From Phoronis ovalis (lineage: Eukaryota; Phoronida; Phoronidae), in NCBI GenBank assembly GCA_028565635.1, contig JAOXYB010113491.1, positions 1 to 20,548 on the forward strand: a DNA stretch of 20,548 nt, in the 5' to 3' direction. A program made the position numbers and the translations under genes. Under the pieces are notes generated by a model. It saw only the letters and a program-made list of their open reading frames with translations, did no database searches and was not told the DNA's origin. How positions within the stretch are numbered: position 1 is the stretch's first letter; each line of letters opens with the position of its first letter. Positions 9,743-20,548 of this stretch are shown piece by piece.

Positions 9743-9926
9743 GAGATAAGCATGAACACATTTAATAACGCTACATTTCACTGATAATGGTTATATTCTG
9801 ATATGAAATATTTATGATGATTTAATTTGTTTTAGAGATAAGCATGAACAAATTTAATAACGGCTATATTTCACTCATAATGGATATATTCTGATATCTA
9901 GTATTTTCATGATTTAATTTCTTTTA
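9743..9926. repeat. Two-copy ~92-bp tandem repeat in the 3' flank
   Basis: GAGATAAGCATGAACA begins at 9743 and 9835. Both copies continue with ATTTAATAACG, ATTTCACT, ATAATGG and ATATTCTGATAT, ending in GATTTAATTT. Several substitutions and small indels separate the units, so this duplication is older than the palindrome. Confidence 0.75.
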
Positions 9927-10185
9927 CAGAAGTGAATTAGAACTAAGAAATCTTTTAATTTTGCATGAAATTATTAATATATCAAATGTTCTATCTGCAC
10001 AAACCTGAGATGGCCGCCATATTGGGCTCTGCTAAACTATGGGATGTTCTTAGAATGTTATTATTTACAGCAAATAGATTATAAATAAGTTAAAAGTAGT
10101 ACCACACTACTCAGTAATGACGTATCCACTTCCTAGCAGACATTTGAATTGTGTGAACATTTATTTGAAACAAAACGTAGTAAAA

Positions 10186-10363
10186 AGAACGAAAGGATAA
10201 AAAAGATGCTTTTCACCGACCTTCTGAATATAACTCAAATCACCAACTGTGTATGACATTTTCATCCACCTTTATAACAATAAACTAAAATGTCATACAG
10301 AGTTGGTGATTTGAGTGATATTCAGAAGGTCGGTGAAAAGCATCTTTGTTATTCTTTCGTTCA
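10186..10363. repeat. Imperfect hairpin at the palindrome centre
   Basis: Two 77-nt arms (10186-10262 and 10287-10363) pair across a 24-nt loop. Five pairs are mismatched: 10249/10300, 10232/10317, 10201/10348, 10196/10353 and 10186/10363. Outward from 10186, no mismatch was found in the next 400 bp. Diverged arms suggest an older native inverted repeat, such as a fold-back MITE, while the identical outer arms suggest copying from this point outward. The true outer limit of the native repeat cannot be set, because copied sequence would look the same. Confidence 0.85.
10263..10286. other. Asymmetric spacer (loop) of the palindrome
   Basis: These 24 nt separate the two arms. Bases 10263/10286, 10264/10285, 10266/10283, 10267/10282 and 10269-10271 with their partners do not pair. 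Only the middle six bases, TTATAA at 10272-10277, are self-complementary. A non-palindromic spacer is expected if a polymerase or strand folded back on an existing inverted repeat. A purely computational mirror image would normally have no such spacer. Confidence 0.85.
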
Positions 10364-10622
10364 TTTTACTACGTTTTGTTTCAAATAAATGTTCACACAA
10401 TTCAAATGTCTGCTAGGAAGTGGATACGTCATTACTGAGTAGTGTGGTACTACTTTTAACTTATTTATAATCTATTTGCTGTAAATAATAACATTCTAAG
10501 AACATCCCATAGTTTAGCAGAGCCCAATATGGCGGCCATCTCAGGTTTGTGCAGATAGAACATTTGATATATTAATAATTTCATGCAAAATTAAAAGATT
10601 TCTTAGTTCTAATTCACTTCTG

Positions 10623-10806
10623 TAAAAGAAATTAAATCATGAAAATACTAGATATCAGAATATATCCATTATGAGTGAAATATAGCCGTTATTAAATTTG
10701 TTCATGCTTATCTCTAAAACAAATTAAATCATCATAAATATTTCATATCAGAATATAACCATTATCAGTGAAATGTAGCGTTATTAAATGTGTTCATGCT
10801 TATCTC
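10623..10806. repeat. Two-copy ~92-bp tandem repeat, mirror copy
   Basis: This is the mirror of the 92-bp duplication. All differences between the two units are preserved in the mirror. Confidence 0.73.
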
Positions 10807-10901
10807 GAAAATGCTATATTTAACAAAAAATGCAAAAACAACATAAATACTCTTGAGAAATTTTAATAATGTCATAATATTCCAATTAGAAATGAATTAT
10901 C

Positions 10902-10913
10902 TTTATTTTTATT
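10902..10913 (-). terminator. Tandem polyadenylation signals, mirror copy
   Basis: This is the mirror of the double AATAAA, placed identically downstream of the right-arm gene. Confidence 0.43.
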
Positions 10914-11307
10914 TGTTTCAAATTTGGAAAGTACATTTTGAAAAACCAAATTTTATGAAATGTTGAACTTGGCGCATTTATATCCGGTCACAGTGTACAG
11001 TAGAGATGAGAAAATGACATATAGCGTCATTTATAAATAATGCTTTGAAGCTCCATATTTCGTTCGCGTCTTTGGGCGAACCGTGTTATTATTTTGTCTC
11101 TGTCATGTTTTTGAAATCAGAATGTAATTATGAGGGCAATAGAGGCTAATCTTTCCACACCTATGGTAACTCTTGTGTAATTACGCAACCTCCTGCCACT
11201 TAACTATACGCCGATTCCGTGATTATAGCGTAAGAAAACGTTCCTCTTATTTCAAAATGGGGGTGTGTTCGTGCCCAACGAACCCTCTCGTCTGACGGGC
11301 ATGTAAG

Positions 11308-11391
11308 AATCACCTAGGCTATCATAAACATTGACGGTATGTTATTTACTGATTTTGCTACATCTGGATATGCACCTTAACAACCGTAAAT
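11308..11391 (-). pseudogene. Decayed TPR unit beyond the stop codon, mirror copy
   Basis: This carries the same stop, insertion and frameshift as the left-arm remnant, so all of the decay preceded the inversion or copying event. Confidence 0.72.
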
Positions 11392-12876
11392 CTATGTGGA
11401 CATCTGAAGTAACTGTTGGTAGTATGACACTGCATTATCATGATCACCTACTTTATAGTACAGCCCTACTATGTTAGTTAATACTTTTGCTACATCTGGA
11501 TGTGCACCTTCACCGTAAATCTGTTTGAACATTTGAAGTGATTGTTGGAAGTGTGACAATGCATTATCATAATCACCCAGGTTATAATACAAAAATGCTA
11601 TGTTATTTAATGATATTGCTACATATGGATGTGCACCTTCACCGTAAATCTGTCTTGTCATATGTAGTGATTGTTGGTAGTGTGACAATGCATTATCATA
11701 TTCACCCAGGCTGTCATACGCTGATGCTATGTTATTTAATGATCCTGCTACAGCTGGATGTGCACCTTCATCGTAAATCTGCTTCAGCATCTGAAGTGAT
11801 TGCTGGCAGTGTGACAATGTATTATCATAATCACCCAGGCTACTATACACTGCTCCTATGTTATTTAATGACATTGCTACTAATGGATGTGCAACTTCGC
11901 CGTAAATCTGCTTCAGCATCTGATGTGATTGTTGGTGGTGTGACAATGCGTTATCATAATCACCCAGGCGGCCATACACTAATGCTATGTTACTTAATAA
12001 TGCTGCTACATCTGGATGTGCACCTTTACCGTAAATCCGCTTCATCATCTGTAGTGATTGTTGCAAGTATGACAATGCATTATCATATTTCCCGAGCATG
12101 CTATACAATGATGCTCTGTTATTTAATGATATTGCTAAATCTGGATGTGCACCTTCACCGTTAATCTGTTTGTGCATCTGTATTGATTGTAGATAGTGTG
12201 ACAATGCATTATCATAATCACCCAGTTCATAGTACGCTAATGCTATGTTATTTAATGATACTGCTACATCTGGATGTGCACCTTCACCAAAAATCTGTTT
12301 TCTCATCTGCAGTGATTGTTGGCAGTGTGACAATGCATTATCATAATCACCCAGGCTACCATACACTGATGCTATGTTATTTAATAATATTGCTACATAT
12401 GGATGTGCGCCTTCACCGTAAATCTGCTTCAACATCTGCAGTGATTGTTGGCAGCGTGACAATGCATTATCATAATCACCCAGGCTATCATACAAGTATG
12501 CTATGTTATTTAATAATAGTGCTACATCTGGATTTGTTCCATAGCCTTTTTTATGTTGAAGTGCTTTCTGAAAGCAGTCATACACTAGAGCTATGTTATT
12601 TAATGATGCTGCTACAGCTGGAGGTGCACCTTCACGGCAAATCTGCTTCATCATCTGAAGTGATTGTAGGCAGTGTGACAATGTATTATCATAATTACCC
12701 AGTTTATAGTACACTGATGCTATGTTATGTAATGATGTTGCTACATCTGGAAGTGCACCTTCACCGTAAATCTGTTTGAATATCTGTAATGATTGTAGAT
12801 AGTGTGACACTGTATTATCATAAGCACCCAGGCGCCCATACAACCATGCTATGTTATTTAATAATTTTGCTACATC
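11392..12876 (-). repeat. 129-bp tandem repeat encoding TPR units, mirror copy
   Basis: This is the mirror copy of the TPR-encoding array, with the same number of units and the same short unit. An unstable tandem array of this kind would be expected to differ in copy number between old duplicates. Its identity here points to a very recent event or an artefact. Confidence 0.88.
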
Positions 12877-15316
12877 TGGATATGTTCCATAGCCTGTTTT
12901 ATATTGAAGTGCTTTCTGAAAGCACGATAAAGCCTTTGTGTGCAATTGTAACATTTTATAAATGTGGCCCTTTAGCTCATATCCAGTATCAAAGAAGAAC
13001 TGGTTTTCCTTGATCAATTCAGTCAAGGGAATATTTACCAGTACTCGCTGTCTTGTTTGTTTGTACCTATTTAGGCAGTCAATCAACGGAATTACACTTA
13101 GGTAAAAACGAATGATTAACACTTCGGAATTAACGTGATGTACATAGTTTTGTACATCTGAACGCCCGTGTGTGTCCATGAATTGCTGTAAAAAACTGAT
13201 GTTATTACGTTGCCCCTTGTTTTCCATATACGTCATCAACCTGAGTAACACAGCGATTGAAACGACGGTCTTCAAATTATGTGCGCCTTCTTTTGTTAAG
13301 TAATACTTGTTTGCCATTTCATCAAGTAATGTCCATGGTGTATTACAAGTCAAGTTGAATGATAGTTTGAACCCGTTAGTAACCAATGTTGGTAGACGGT
13401 ATATTTCTTTTTTAATGTTGTGGACCATATATCCTTGCTCTTTATTTAAGTACCATGGAAGTTTATTCTGATATGTCTCCGAGTCAGCTATCAGAACATC
13501 CTGACCATGCTGTTTATTATCCGTGTTACTTCCTACCTTCAAAGCTAATTTAGTGAAATTATTAAACAATCCTTCACTTCCATGGATCAGAGTGCATGTA
13601 CGGAGAATATCGGCCAGATAATAACCTTCTTTGATAGCATGATCACAATGGAGGTATTTTGACATGTTTCCTGGGGTTTGAATTAACTCAATGCCAGCTT
13701 TGAATTTTCTGTCTGGACGTCCTAGTGGCGTTTTACACGCCTTGGGCATAGCGCCATCAAATGAGAATCCATTCAGTGTTACCTCATCATAGTACCAATC
13801 TCCCCCATATTTATCGTAATCGTTCAAAGTTTTAATTGCAAGAGATGGCAATGGTGTTTCACCAAGATTTAAAACAAACAAATGAAATAAGTTTGTTAAG
13901 TTTCGGAAATACTGCATGTTCTTTGGGTCGTCATTTTTAATAAGTATCATGAATTCTAAGTCTGAGTATGGTGTCATTTCCTCCCTCGCCAGCGACCCAA
14001 GTCCGACTACAGCATGTTCCTGTGGAGCTGGGCCTAGTATATCGTAACATTTTTCAAGTACATGACTAACAAATATTTTCATACCCTCTGAAATATTGTG
14101 ACTTAACTGCTGGGTCTGTAGATTAAGTGTTTGTTCCTTTTCTAATCGATCTTGCTTGTCTAAATTGATATCATATCTCTTTGCTTGTTTCCAAATTACG
14201 TCTAGTTTGACGGAAATGTTTGTTCGAAAATTTTCTATTTCTTTTTTGAATTTTTCAACATAAATCAAAGGATTCGTTTTCCCAGCAGAAAGTCCAATGC
14301 ATTCTAAAAATTGTTTTTCATTTTGCTCCAATTCTTCCATTACATTTTCAGTCTTCTTAACTGTTCGAATAAGTGCCGAATTCAATAATGCAGAGGCTTT
14401 GATAAAATTATTTCCCATTTCTACATCATTTTTAACTCGTATGCCTGGTTGTAGCTGATGAATATTGAAACGTTTTCCCATTTTCTTCCAAATTTCTGCT
14501 TCCTTTTTGTGACTCTGAACATTTGATTGATAGTTTTTGCTCCCTGTTTGTTGATGGAAAATTTTGCCCACTTTTGTTAAGATAGTACCTTCTTTTTCCC
14601 GGCTGTATCCCGTTGATTTTCTTTCCTGATTGAAAACCCGGCCAGCTTTCAACAGCATGCTTGCTTCTTGATTTTGCTTGTTTCTATATGTGTTATCTCT
14701 AATTTTCATTCTGCCTTGAAGCAAAATTTGGCTAACTTTCACCAAAATATTTGTTTTCTTATCTCGTTTTGCCTCATTTGAGTTATGGTCTATGTTCAAT
14801 TGTCGCTGAGTGAAAAATTGACCAACTTTCAACAAAACACTTGTTTTTCCTTCTCGAGCATTACCATTTGATTTATTTTTTATGTTCATTGCTCGTTGAT
14901 TATAAATTTTGCTCATTTCTATAAAAATCCGGGCTTCTTCCTCGCAAGTGTTTCTTTCGGTTTCTTCTTGCTTGCTAATTGTTAATTGTTTTAGCTCATC
15001 GGCAAGTTTTAGTTCTTGTTTTAATAGTGCCGATTCGGTCATATCATGTATACAGTTTTCATAGCATTTGCTTTGATTAGTGCTTTCAGAAAAACAATTA
15101 TCGTCTGTACTACAGTTTTGAGACTCATTTGTGCGGGTATATGTATCTTGTTTGGTTTGCTGTTCACATTTTGTTATGAACGTCTGAGACAGTGTAGATA
15201 ATGGTGCTGCCCAGAAAAGCTTAAACGGTTTGTGAGGCTTAAAGAGGACTGTCCCGACTTGATTTTCATTATTAGTAATATCTCTTCTTAGTAACCTTGT
15301 AAAGGTTGTAAAATAT
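11392..15316 (-). CDS. Mirror copy of the nucleotidyltransferase-TPR gene
   Basis: This encodes the same protein as the left-arm copy, residue for residue, on the opposite strand. Its first ATG begins at 15042 and its presumed acceptor AG is at 15317-15318. The catalytic signature (GS, then D466 and E468) lies at about 13951-14004. The stop codon is at 11392-11394. The two copies are tail to tail, with stop codons about 2.2 kb apart across the palindrome centre. The lack of any coding difference means the second copy is either very recent, homogenised by gene conversion, or not real. Confidence 0.72.
14368..14934 (-). repeat. Coding array of a ~30-residue repeat, mirror copy
   Basis: This is the mirror of the N-terminal repeat array and encodes the same seven units with the same spacing. 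Confidence 0.58.
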
Positions 15317-15330
15317 CTACAATATAAAAC
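15317..15330 (-). promoter_or_regulatory. Candidate 3' splice site (mirror copy)
   Basis: This is the reverse complement of the acceptor-like site before the left-arm gene, in the same position relative to the mirror gene. Confidence 0.35.
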
Positions 15331-15832
15331 ATAATTTCCTTGAATTATCAGTAACAATAATTCTAATGATCATTTGCTGAATGTGTGTGAGTGCGTGTAC
15401 GTATGCATTCATACATGTATGCAGAAATGTAGGGTATTGAATAGTGTTAATACACTGTTTAGGAGCAAACCAAATTTAAAAATGGAAGAATAATGTTGAA
15501 TGTGCTGCTTAGATATCATTTATTATAAAACATTGAAAATATCATGGAAAAGGCATAATTTTATTGTATATAAGCTCATGTGCATCATACAGTTTTTTAG
15601 TATATACGTTTAGTTTACAGGGCGGTTATACAATCTTACGCTGCTCATCTTTTACAGCTTCATGAACATTCTTGAGGGCAGTGCTGATGATCATGGCCTC
15701 TCATTAATATTTTTAATGATGATCGCACAGGTTACCTTATTTTGTAAATCTTTTTTATGAAAAACCTCGGGACGCTCGAACAAAAAAGATGAATAACAGC
15801 TTGACCTTGACTCTACATTGCTCTCCAGGGCC
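15331..15832. other. Upstream region of the mirror gene; possible intron
   Basis: This is the mirror of the left-arm upstream region. Confidence 0.33.
15640..15694 (-). CDS. Possible upstream coding exon, mirror copy (speculative)
   Basis: This is the identical mirror of the ATG-plus-donor segment upstream of the left-arm gene, in the same arrangement with respect to the right-arm gene. It has the same uncertainty. Confidence 0.18.
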
Positions 15833-16849
15833 GTCAGACACTTTTCAAAGGGGGGGGGGGTGCGTTTATAGTAAATTGTGTGTCTCGAACCAGGGCTGCT
15901 GGAAGCAACTCGCACGCTGTGAAGCGACATGCGGGAGGAGAGTCAAACAGAAGGTCCCCCTTTCATAAACGGCGTGGGGTCCGGTGGCCATTTTTAAAAG
16001 GGTCGTTTTTTTAATGAATATTATATCCTCCATTTTGAGAATAAAATTGTTTTTTCAAATTGACTATAACATTAAAATTAAAACGCTGTTTTAAAATATT
16101 ACATGCAATAAAAAAATCATTGTTGCATGTAATGTAGAGACCAACAGTGTAACATTTTTGTAAAATTGGAATGTTTGTTTCTCTAATCTTCGTGAATAAG
16201 GCGGGTGGACATAAAAATGGGTTCCGGTAAAAAATCAAACACATCCGTACCTAACACAAGTTTTTTTTACATTTACTTTGATTGCACAATTGTACCAGCA
16301 CGCATAAACGTTTCAAATCTACTTATAAATATAATCATTGCGAATGCATTGTTCCTCAACAACAAGCCAAACTTTACTTTTAAAATCTAATCATTGCGAA
16401 TATAATGTACTTCAAAAACAATCCGAGGCGATCTTGAAAGATATTAATCTGACAACTGGGCCATCGCTTTGATGAAGCTTGTGTGCGACCGGAATAAATG
16501 CAACTAATCTGATTAACGTATTTTTTGTACATGGTGGTATTGAAACCGGAGTATATGTATATAGGTCGCATATAAACCATATAGGTTAAATGGTTGTTTT
16601 AATTATGATTTTATAGTCAAGTTTGAAAGGAGATTTTATGCTAAAAATGTACCAGAATGCAGGAACTATAATTTCAGGCGCCCTTAAACGAGCTCCAGAC
16701 TTCACGCCGATTGACACACCCCTTCTGGACCATCCCCCCAAGGCGCTTCGCGGCGTACGTCTGAGCTGCCTACGGCATCTCTGGTTCGATCAAGACATAT
16801 TATTTATACTAAAAATACTACAGACGCACCCCTTTTGAAACTGTCTTAC
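15833..16849. mobile_element. Candidate inverted-repeat element, mirror copy
   Basis: This is the mirror copy of the 1.0-kb inverted-repeat element. The 11-base homopolymer near its outer end (G at 15850-15860) has the same length as the C run at 4689-4699. Confidence 0.43.
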
Positions 16850-16852
16850 AAC

Positions 16853-17292
16853 CCCGGGGGTTTCACTTGAAAAAAGTTGGGTATCCATGCTCGTCCGTAG
16901 GGTGCAAAATAAGCCCCTAAACGGGAAGTGGAGGATCAAAATACCACCCCTAACCAGGGGATTTTGCTAAAAAGGGAACCCCTAAACGGGAAGTTTTCTA
17001 TGAAAAATTAACAACCAAAAAAAATCGACAACCAGAAATAAAACAAAGTCGTCAAAACAAAATAATACACTAAATTCAAAAAAAAGCAAAATGGTCGGCA
17101 AAAGGTAATGCTCGCTGCTCCCACTGAAAAAAGGACACCTAAACGGGAGGTGTACGTGAAAAACCAACCCCTTAACGGGAAGTTACATTTGCCCATTTAG
17201 GGAATCCCGTCGAACGGCGAAAACGGTACCCTTTTCCCCCGTTTTTTCGGACAAGCATGCGCAACCGACTTTTTTAAGTGAGCCCCCGGGCG
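16853..17292. mobile_element. Non-autonomous DNA transposon (MITE), mirror copy
   Basis: This is the reverse-complement copy of the left-arm MITE. It was carried along in the palindrome rather than inserted independently, because its position and flanks are mirrored exactly. Confidence 0.63.
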
Positions 17293-17933
17293 CTTACGAC
17301 CCTGAATTTATGTTCACACAATGGCACCATATCTCGATTTTTTCTTGGGAACACTTATTCATACATAAAATTGATAGTAATGTTACTTACTTACTTGTCA
17401 CCCTTTTTCCTACGTTTATCTACACTTTACCCTTAGGTAAATTGTACACAGTGACACAGGAAAAACACAGGTACATAATTATTGCACAAATTCGTAAAAT
17501 GAAAGCAGTATAGTTTGTGCATGACAAGGAAACAGCATGCTAAGCTGTATCTATGTCAGTTTTTAAAGAAAAATTACATACCTTAATTTCCTAAACATTA
17601 TGTAGCTTTGTTACAATGTCAACATAAATGTCGCAGTACGAGAAACTCGAATTCACGCAAATACAGAAACTGTGTTGAAAATGGAGTTAATAAACGTTTG
17701 TCCAGTGCGCGATGTCTTCCCGGTATGATCATTCGTCATTTTATTGTCGTCTTCAATCTCCATCAGATTATGTTTATTTACAGTGAGTAAAATGTACGAG
17801 AAGTCACTCCTTGTTCCAATTTTTTCGTGTTAAAGCCTGTCGATAAAACTTCAACTAACTAAATTATTTGCAAGCGACTACATCCGTTTTGCTCTGCCAG
17901 TTGTTTCAGCTGTTGTGATGGGTAAATACAAGT
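17293..17933. other. Non-coding stretch beside the MITE, mirror copy
   Basis: This is the mirror of the stretch between the 87-bp tandem repeat and the MITE. No further feature is seen. Confidence 0.4.
17653..17763 (-). CDS. Small unrecognised ORF, mirror copy (speculative)
   Basis: This is the mirror copy of the 36-codon frame and has the same weak support. Confidence 0.13.
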   Translation of the reverse strand: MEIEDDNKMTNDHTGKTSRTGQTFINSIFNTVSVFA

Positions 17934-18088
17934 TAATATGGTATACTACAATAGCGCCTGGCCATAGCAACAACAAAACAATCAATAACAATACACATTA
18001 TAAAATAACACATGATATAAGTTATGCTACCATACCGCCGGGACATAGTAACAACAAAACAATCAACAGCAATAACAATACACATTAT
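17934..18088. repeat. Two-copy ~87-bp tandem repeat, mirror copy
   Basis: This is the reverse complement of the left-arm tandem duplication, with the same unit boundaries. Confidence 0.68.
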
Positions 18089-20548
18089 AAAAGAACACAA
18101 GATACAATATAACGTAACAATACAGCTTTTACATGTACTGTTTATACACAACGAATGAATAACTTTATGTTACTGCAGTACACCATATTTAAAAGGTTCT
18201 TAATTTATTTAGTCAAATTGATACTATAAGTTATAGTACAAGTATAAAGCAATGGAAAATTTATAACAGCAATATATTTAATATATATATATGAATTGTT
18301 TAGTTATTTATAACATTTCATTGTATTGCAAATAATTTCATTTAATTTAAGTACTCGTATATCGTATTGTAAAATGAAGATCAAAATTGTACGCATTTTT
18401 AGAACGCGACATATATTGTTAATGGTTTATGGAACACTGAACACACATGTAACTGAATCGCTTTGATTGAAGAGATTTATGTCACTATTACCATTATATT
18501 CTAGAAAACCCAAATTGAAACGAAGTAATACAACATTATAATTTCTATTTTGCTCGGTAAAATGCAGACAGTCAGATAAATAGTTCAGAGAGGGGCGAAA
18601 CAAATTTACATTTATTTATGTGTTTATATTTGTTGATTATAAACACGAAACTATTAGAATGCAGTGTAACAGGAATATTCCCTTTTAATCTGCATCTCTG
18701 GTTGCTTATCTACATGTCCCGCAGCTTTCATTATATATGTGTCCTTCTTATAGTATAAGTAATATTTTCCTTCGTTAGATTATATATAGCTGGCTTTTTC
18801 TTATTATTCTTTGTATTTTCTGTTTATTTTAAGCTGTATCATATTAAATGACGTTTCTATAATTACAATATTCTTACATTTATATCTCTGTGTTCTATTT
18901 ACTTTTTATATTACATGATTTACAGTATGCGAGAAATAATATCATACAGAACTAGTACTTAATGCCCTTGTAAAGGGTCATTCAAAGGGGATACAAACTG
19001 GGATTTCGCCTTTTAAAACCTATTTCATATTTAAAAATGTGTATACCTGTATAAAGATATACAGATATATTTTGAGTTTTCAAATTGCTTCGGATCAGAT
19101 AGACTTAATCTAAATATCTATGAAGAGGGAGCCCATGAGGCATTGTAACCACATTCCTATCAATGAAATCTTTTGTCTTTTATGAATGCACTTATATTGG
19201 CCCTTACACTTGGATACCGATAATAAAAATTGCATTGTGATAGCGAATAATATAGTAGTGGCAGTTTAAACGTGCCGAGAAGGAAAAGAAATAACACTCT
19301 CAGGTGATATAATTATTAGGGTTTTGGTAGAGGCCTTACACCTGACCCCAACAATCCTGACAATGCTTATACCTAGGCAACACTAAACAATGAGCTACAT
19401 TATACCAAAACTACAAAATACCACACTAAAAAGTAGACGTTTACGTTTTTTGCAAAAAGACAATGTTAATGTAACAAGATTCTAACTTAACAAGTCTTAA
19501 AACTTCCCGTAAGAAAGTTTAAATAAATACGATCCCACAGGAAAGATCTACTATACACGAGTCCTATATAGAAAATAAAATTAGGAATGTGTCTCCTTAC
19601 AGGCGAAACATTATACATAGATGCTCTTCATTATTCCCGCAGGTTTGGAAACAGCAAGCAGGGCACGCCACCTATTGCCAGCCCACTTTAAAACGTAAAA
19701 GCAGACCCAAGTTGAAAAATACTATGTGTAAAAAATTCAAATACTTGTACATATTCCAATATATCCATGTACTTTAATTTTACTCTTCTCATCTTTTCTT
19801 TTTTCACATAAGAATTTGAAAACTAGTTTTAGAAGTCGAAATATATCCCTTTTTAGAATAGTTTATGAGTAAGTCCTGATCAATAATTTTTGATAAGCCA
19901 ACCATAAGACTAATAACCACAACTAATTAACAGTGAAGTAATATATTCATGTTACATAAAATATTAATTTCCTAATAACAGAATGCTAAGCAACGACGAC
20001 ATTTGAAAATAATAGCAAAAATAGCATGATTTAAAAATTAATATTGGAATATGTTCTTTATAATACATATTTTTCCTCGCTTATATAATTATACTCTTAT
20101 CTTTTTTTGCCGACATTATTCTGTTTAGTGTGGAGGTGAATAATGATTAGAACTAATGCACATTGTACACAGAAACTAGGATTTTTTAATAATAATTTTT
20201 AAATGGCTAAAAATAAAAGTTTGATTGTAATAACTATATTCAGTATGAAAGCCTAAATGGGGTACAATAATGAACCCCTGGCGAGCATAGTTGTTTGCAA
20301 TCGAGTTTTGTTACAGCGGAATATAGCATTTCAAAAATTATAATTTCAGCAATCTCTTTATCACTGATCCCAGCGTATTATCTTAAGCACATGCTGGCAC
20401 GCGCGCAGGTGCACGATCACATATTGATAACCAAACTTTCTTGTAAACGATGTCAGAACTCATCTTGTATAATCAGTAGAGGAGCTACGCTTCACATCGC
20501 TCTCATCCGCAACATAGTTCCTTCGGTTACTCAACGCATAAAACAACG
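18089..20548. other. AT-rich DNA without a recognisable gene, mirror copy
   Basis: This is the mirror of the first 2.46 kb, including the GC-richer, exon-like patch, which lies at about 19589-19710 on the plus strand here. Confidence 0.5.

Larger units (their letters stand above)
9242..10185. other. 3' flank of the gene up to the hairpin core
   Basis: This AT-rich non-coding DNA contains the double poly(A) signal and the 92-bp tandem repeat. A short GTTCGT/ACGAAC stem lies at 9266-9282. From about 9927 the sequence leads into the hairpin without further recognisable features. Confidence 0.45.
1..10262. repeat. Left arm of a 20.5-kb palindrome
   Basis: This arm is the reverse complement of 10287-20548 under the pairing i with 20549-i. 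I compared both ends, the AT dinucleotide tract near 2255, the 11-C run at 4689-4699 and all of 9781-10185 base by base and found no difference. Mirror-positioned reading frames across both arms also translate identically. The only mismatches I found lie in 10186-10262. I did not compare every base of the arm. Either this is a recent inverted duplication or it is a fold-back artefact of sequencing, amplification or assembly. Confidence 0.97.
10364..11307. other. 3' flank of the mirror gene up to the hairpin core
   Basis: This is the mirror of the left 3' flank, with the same poly(A) signals and tandem repeat in reverse. Confidence 0.45.
10287..20548. repeat. Right arm of a 20.5-kb palindrome
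   Basis: This is the mirror copy of the left arm. It ends exactly at the last base of the window, where the final bases are the reverse complement of the first bases. No unique flanking DNA is visible on either side, so nothing here anchors the palindrome in a chromosome. I see no telomere-type repeats at the ends that would argue for a natural linear palindromic molecule. Confidence 0.97.

Noticed and set aside
10010-10024. YY1-like motif CCGCCATATT near the hairpin
   Set aside because: It is a short match that can arise by chance, and it is not positioned at any identified promoter.
1-20548. Linear chromosome or plasmid with hairpin telomeres
   Set aside because: I see no telomere-type repeats or terminal hairpins at the window ends and no replication genes. 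The symmetry alone does not support it.

Overview
This window is a near-perfect giant palindrome. Base i pairs with base 20549-i from the first base to the last: two 10,262-bp arms (1-10262 and 10287-20548) flank a 24-nt non-complementary spacer (10263-10286). Every feature in the left arm therefore recurs in the right arm on the opposite strand. In all stretches I compared base by base the arms are identical, except for the innermost 77 bp of each arm. Those carry five mismatched pairs and look like a pre-existing imperfect hairpin that seeded the larger fold-back. The mirror runs exactly to both window edges, and an 11-base homopolymer has the same length in both arms. An assembly or read fold-back artefact is therefore a leading explanation, with a true inverted duplication as the alternative.

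The DNA looks like an AT-rich invertebrate animal genome. It has long non-coding stretches, MITE-like elements with imperfect terminal inverted repeats, tandem polyadenylation signals, a plausible splice acceptor, and a large single exon for a nucleotidyltransferase-TPR protein. From general knowledge, such TPR proteins are abundant in bivalves and other lophotrochozoans, so a bivalve is my best guess. That is inference, not something the sequence proves.

Left-arm layout (right arm mirrored): 1-2460 AT-rich DNA without a recognisable gene; 2461-2615 two-copy 87-bp tandem repeat; 2616-3256 non-coding with one weak small ORF; 3257-3696 a MITE with 43-45-bp terminal inverted repeats; 3700-4716 a second, larger inverted-repeat element; 4717-5232 upstream region with a possible 5' exon; 5233-9157 the one convincing gene; 9158-9241 decayed remains of a further TPR unit; 9242-10185 3' flank with poly(A) signals and a 92-bp tandem repeat; 10186-10363 the hairpin core.

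The gene has four parts in order: an N-terminal array of a 30-residue helical-looking repeat, a GlnD/DUF294-type nucleotidyltransferase domain, its C-terminal helical domain, and twelve 43-residue TPR units. The TPR array shows traces of unequal crossing-over (a 348-bp internal duplication leaving a 30-residue short unit) and ends at a CAG-to-TAG stop beyond which the repeat continues in decayed form. The two gene copies converge on the palindrome centre, so read-through transcripts would be self-complementary.
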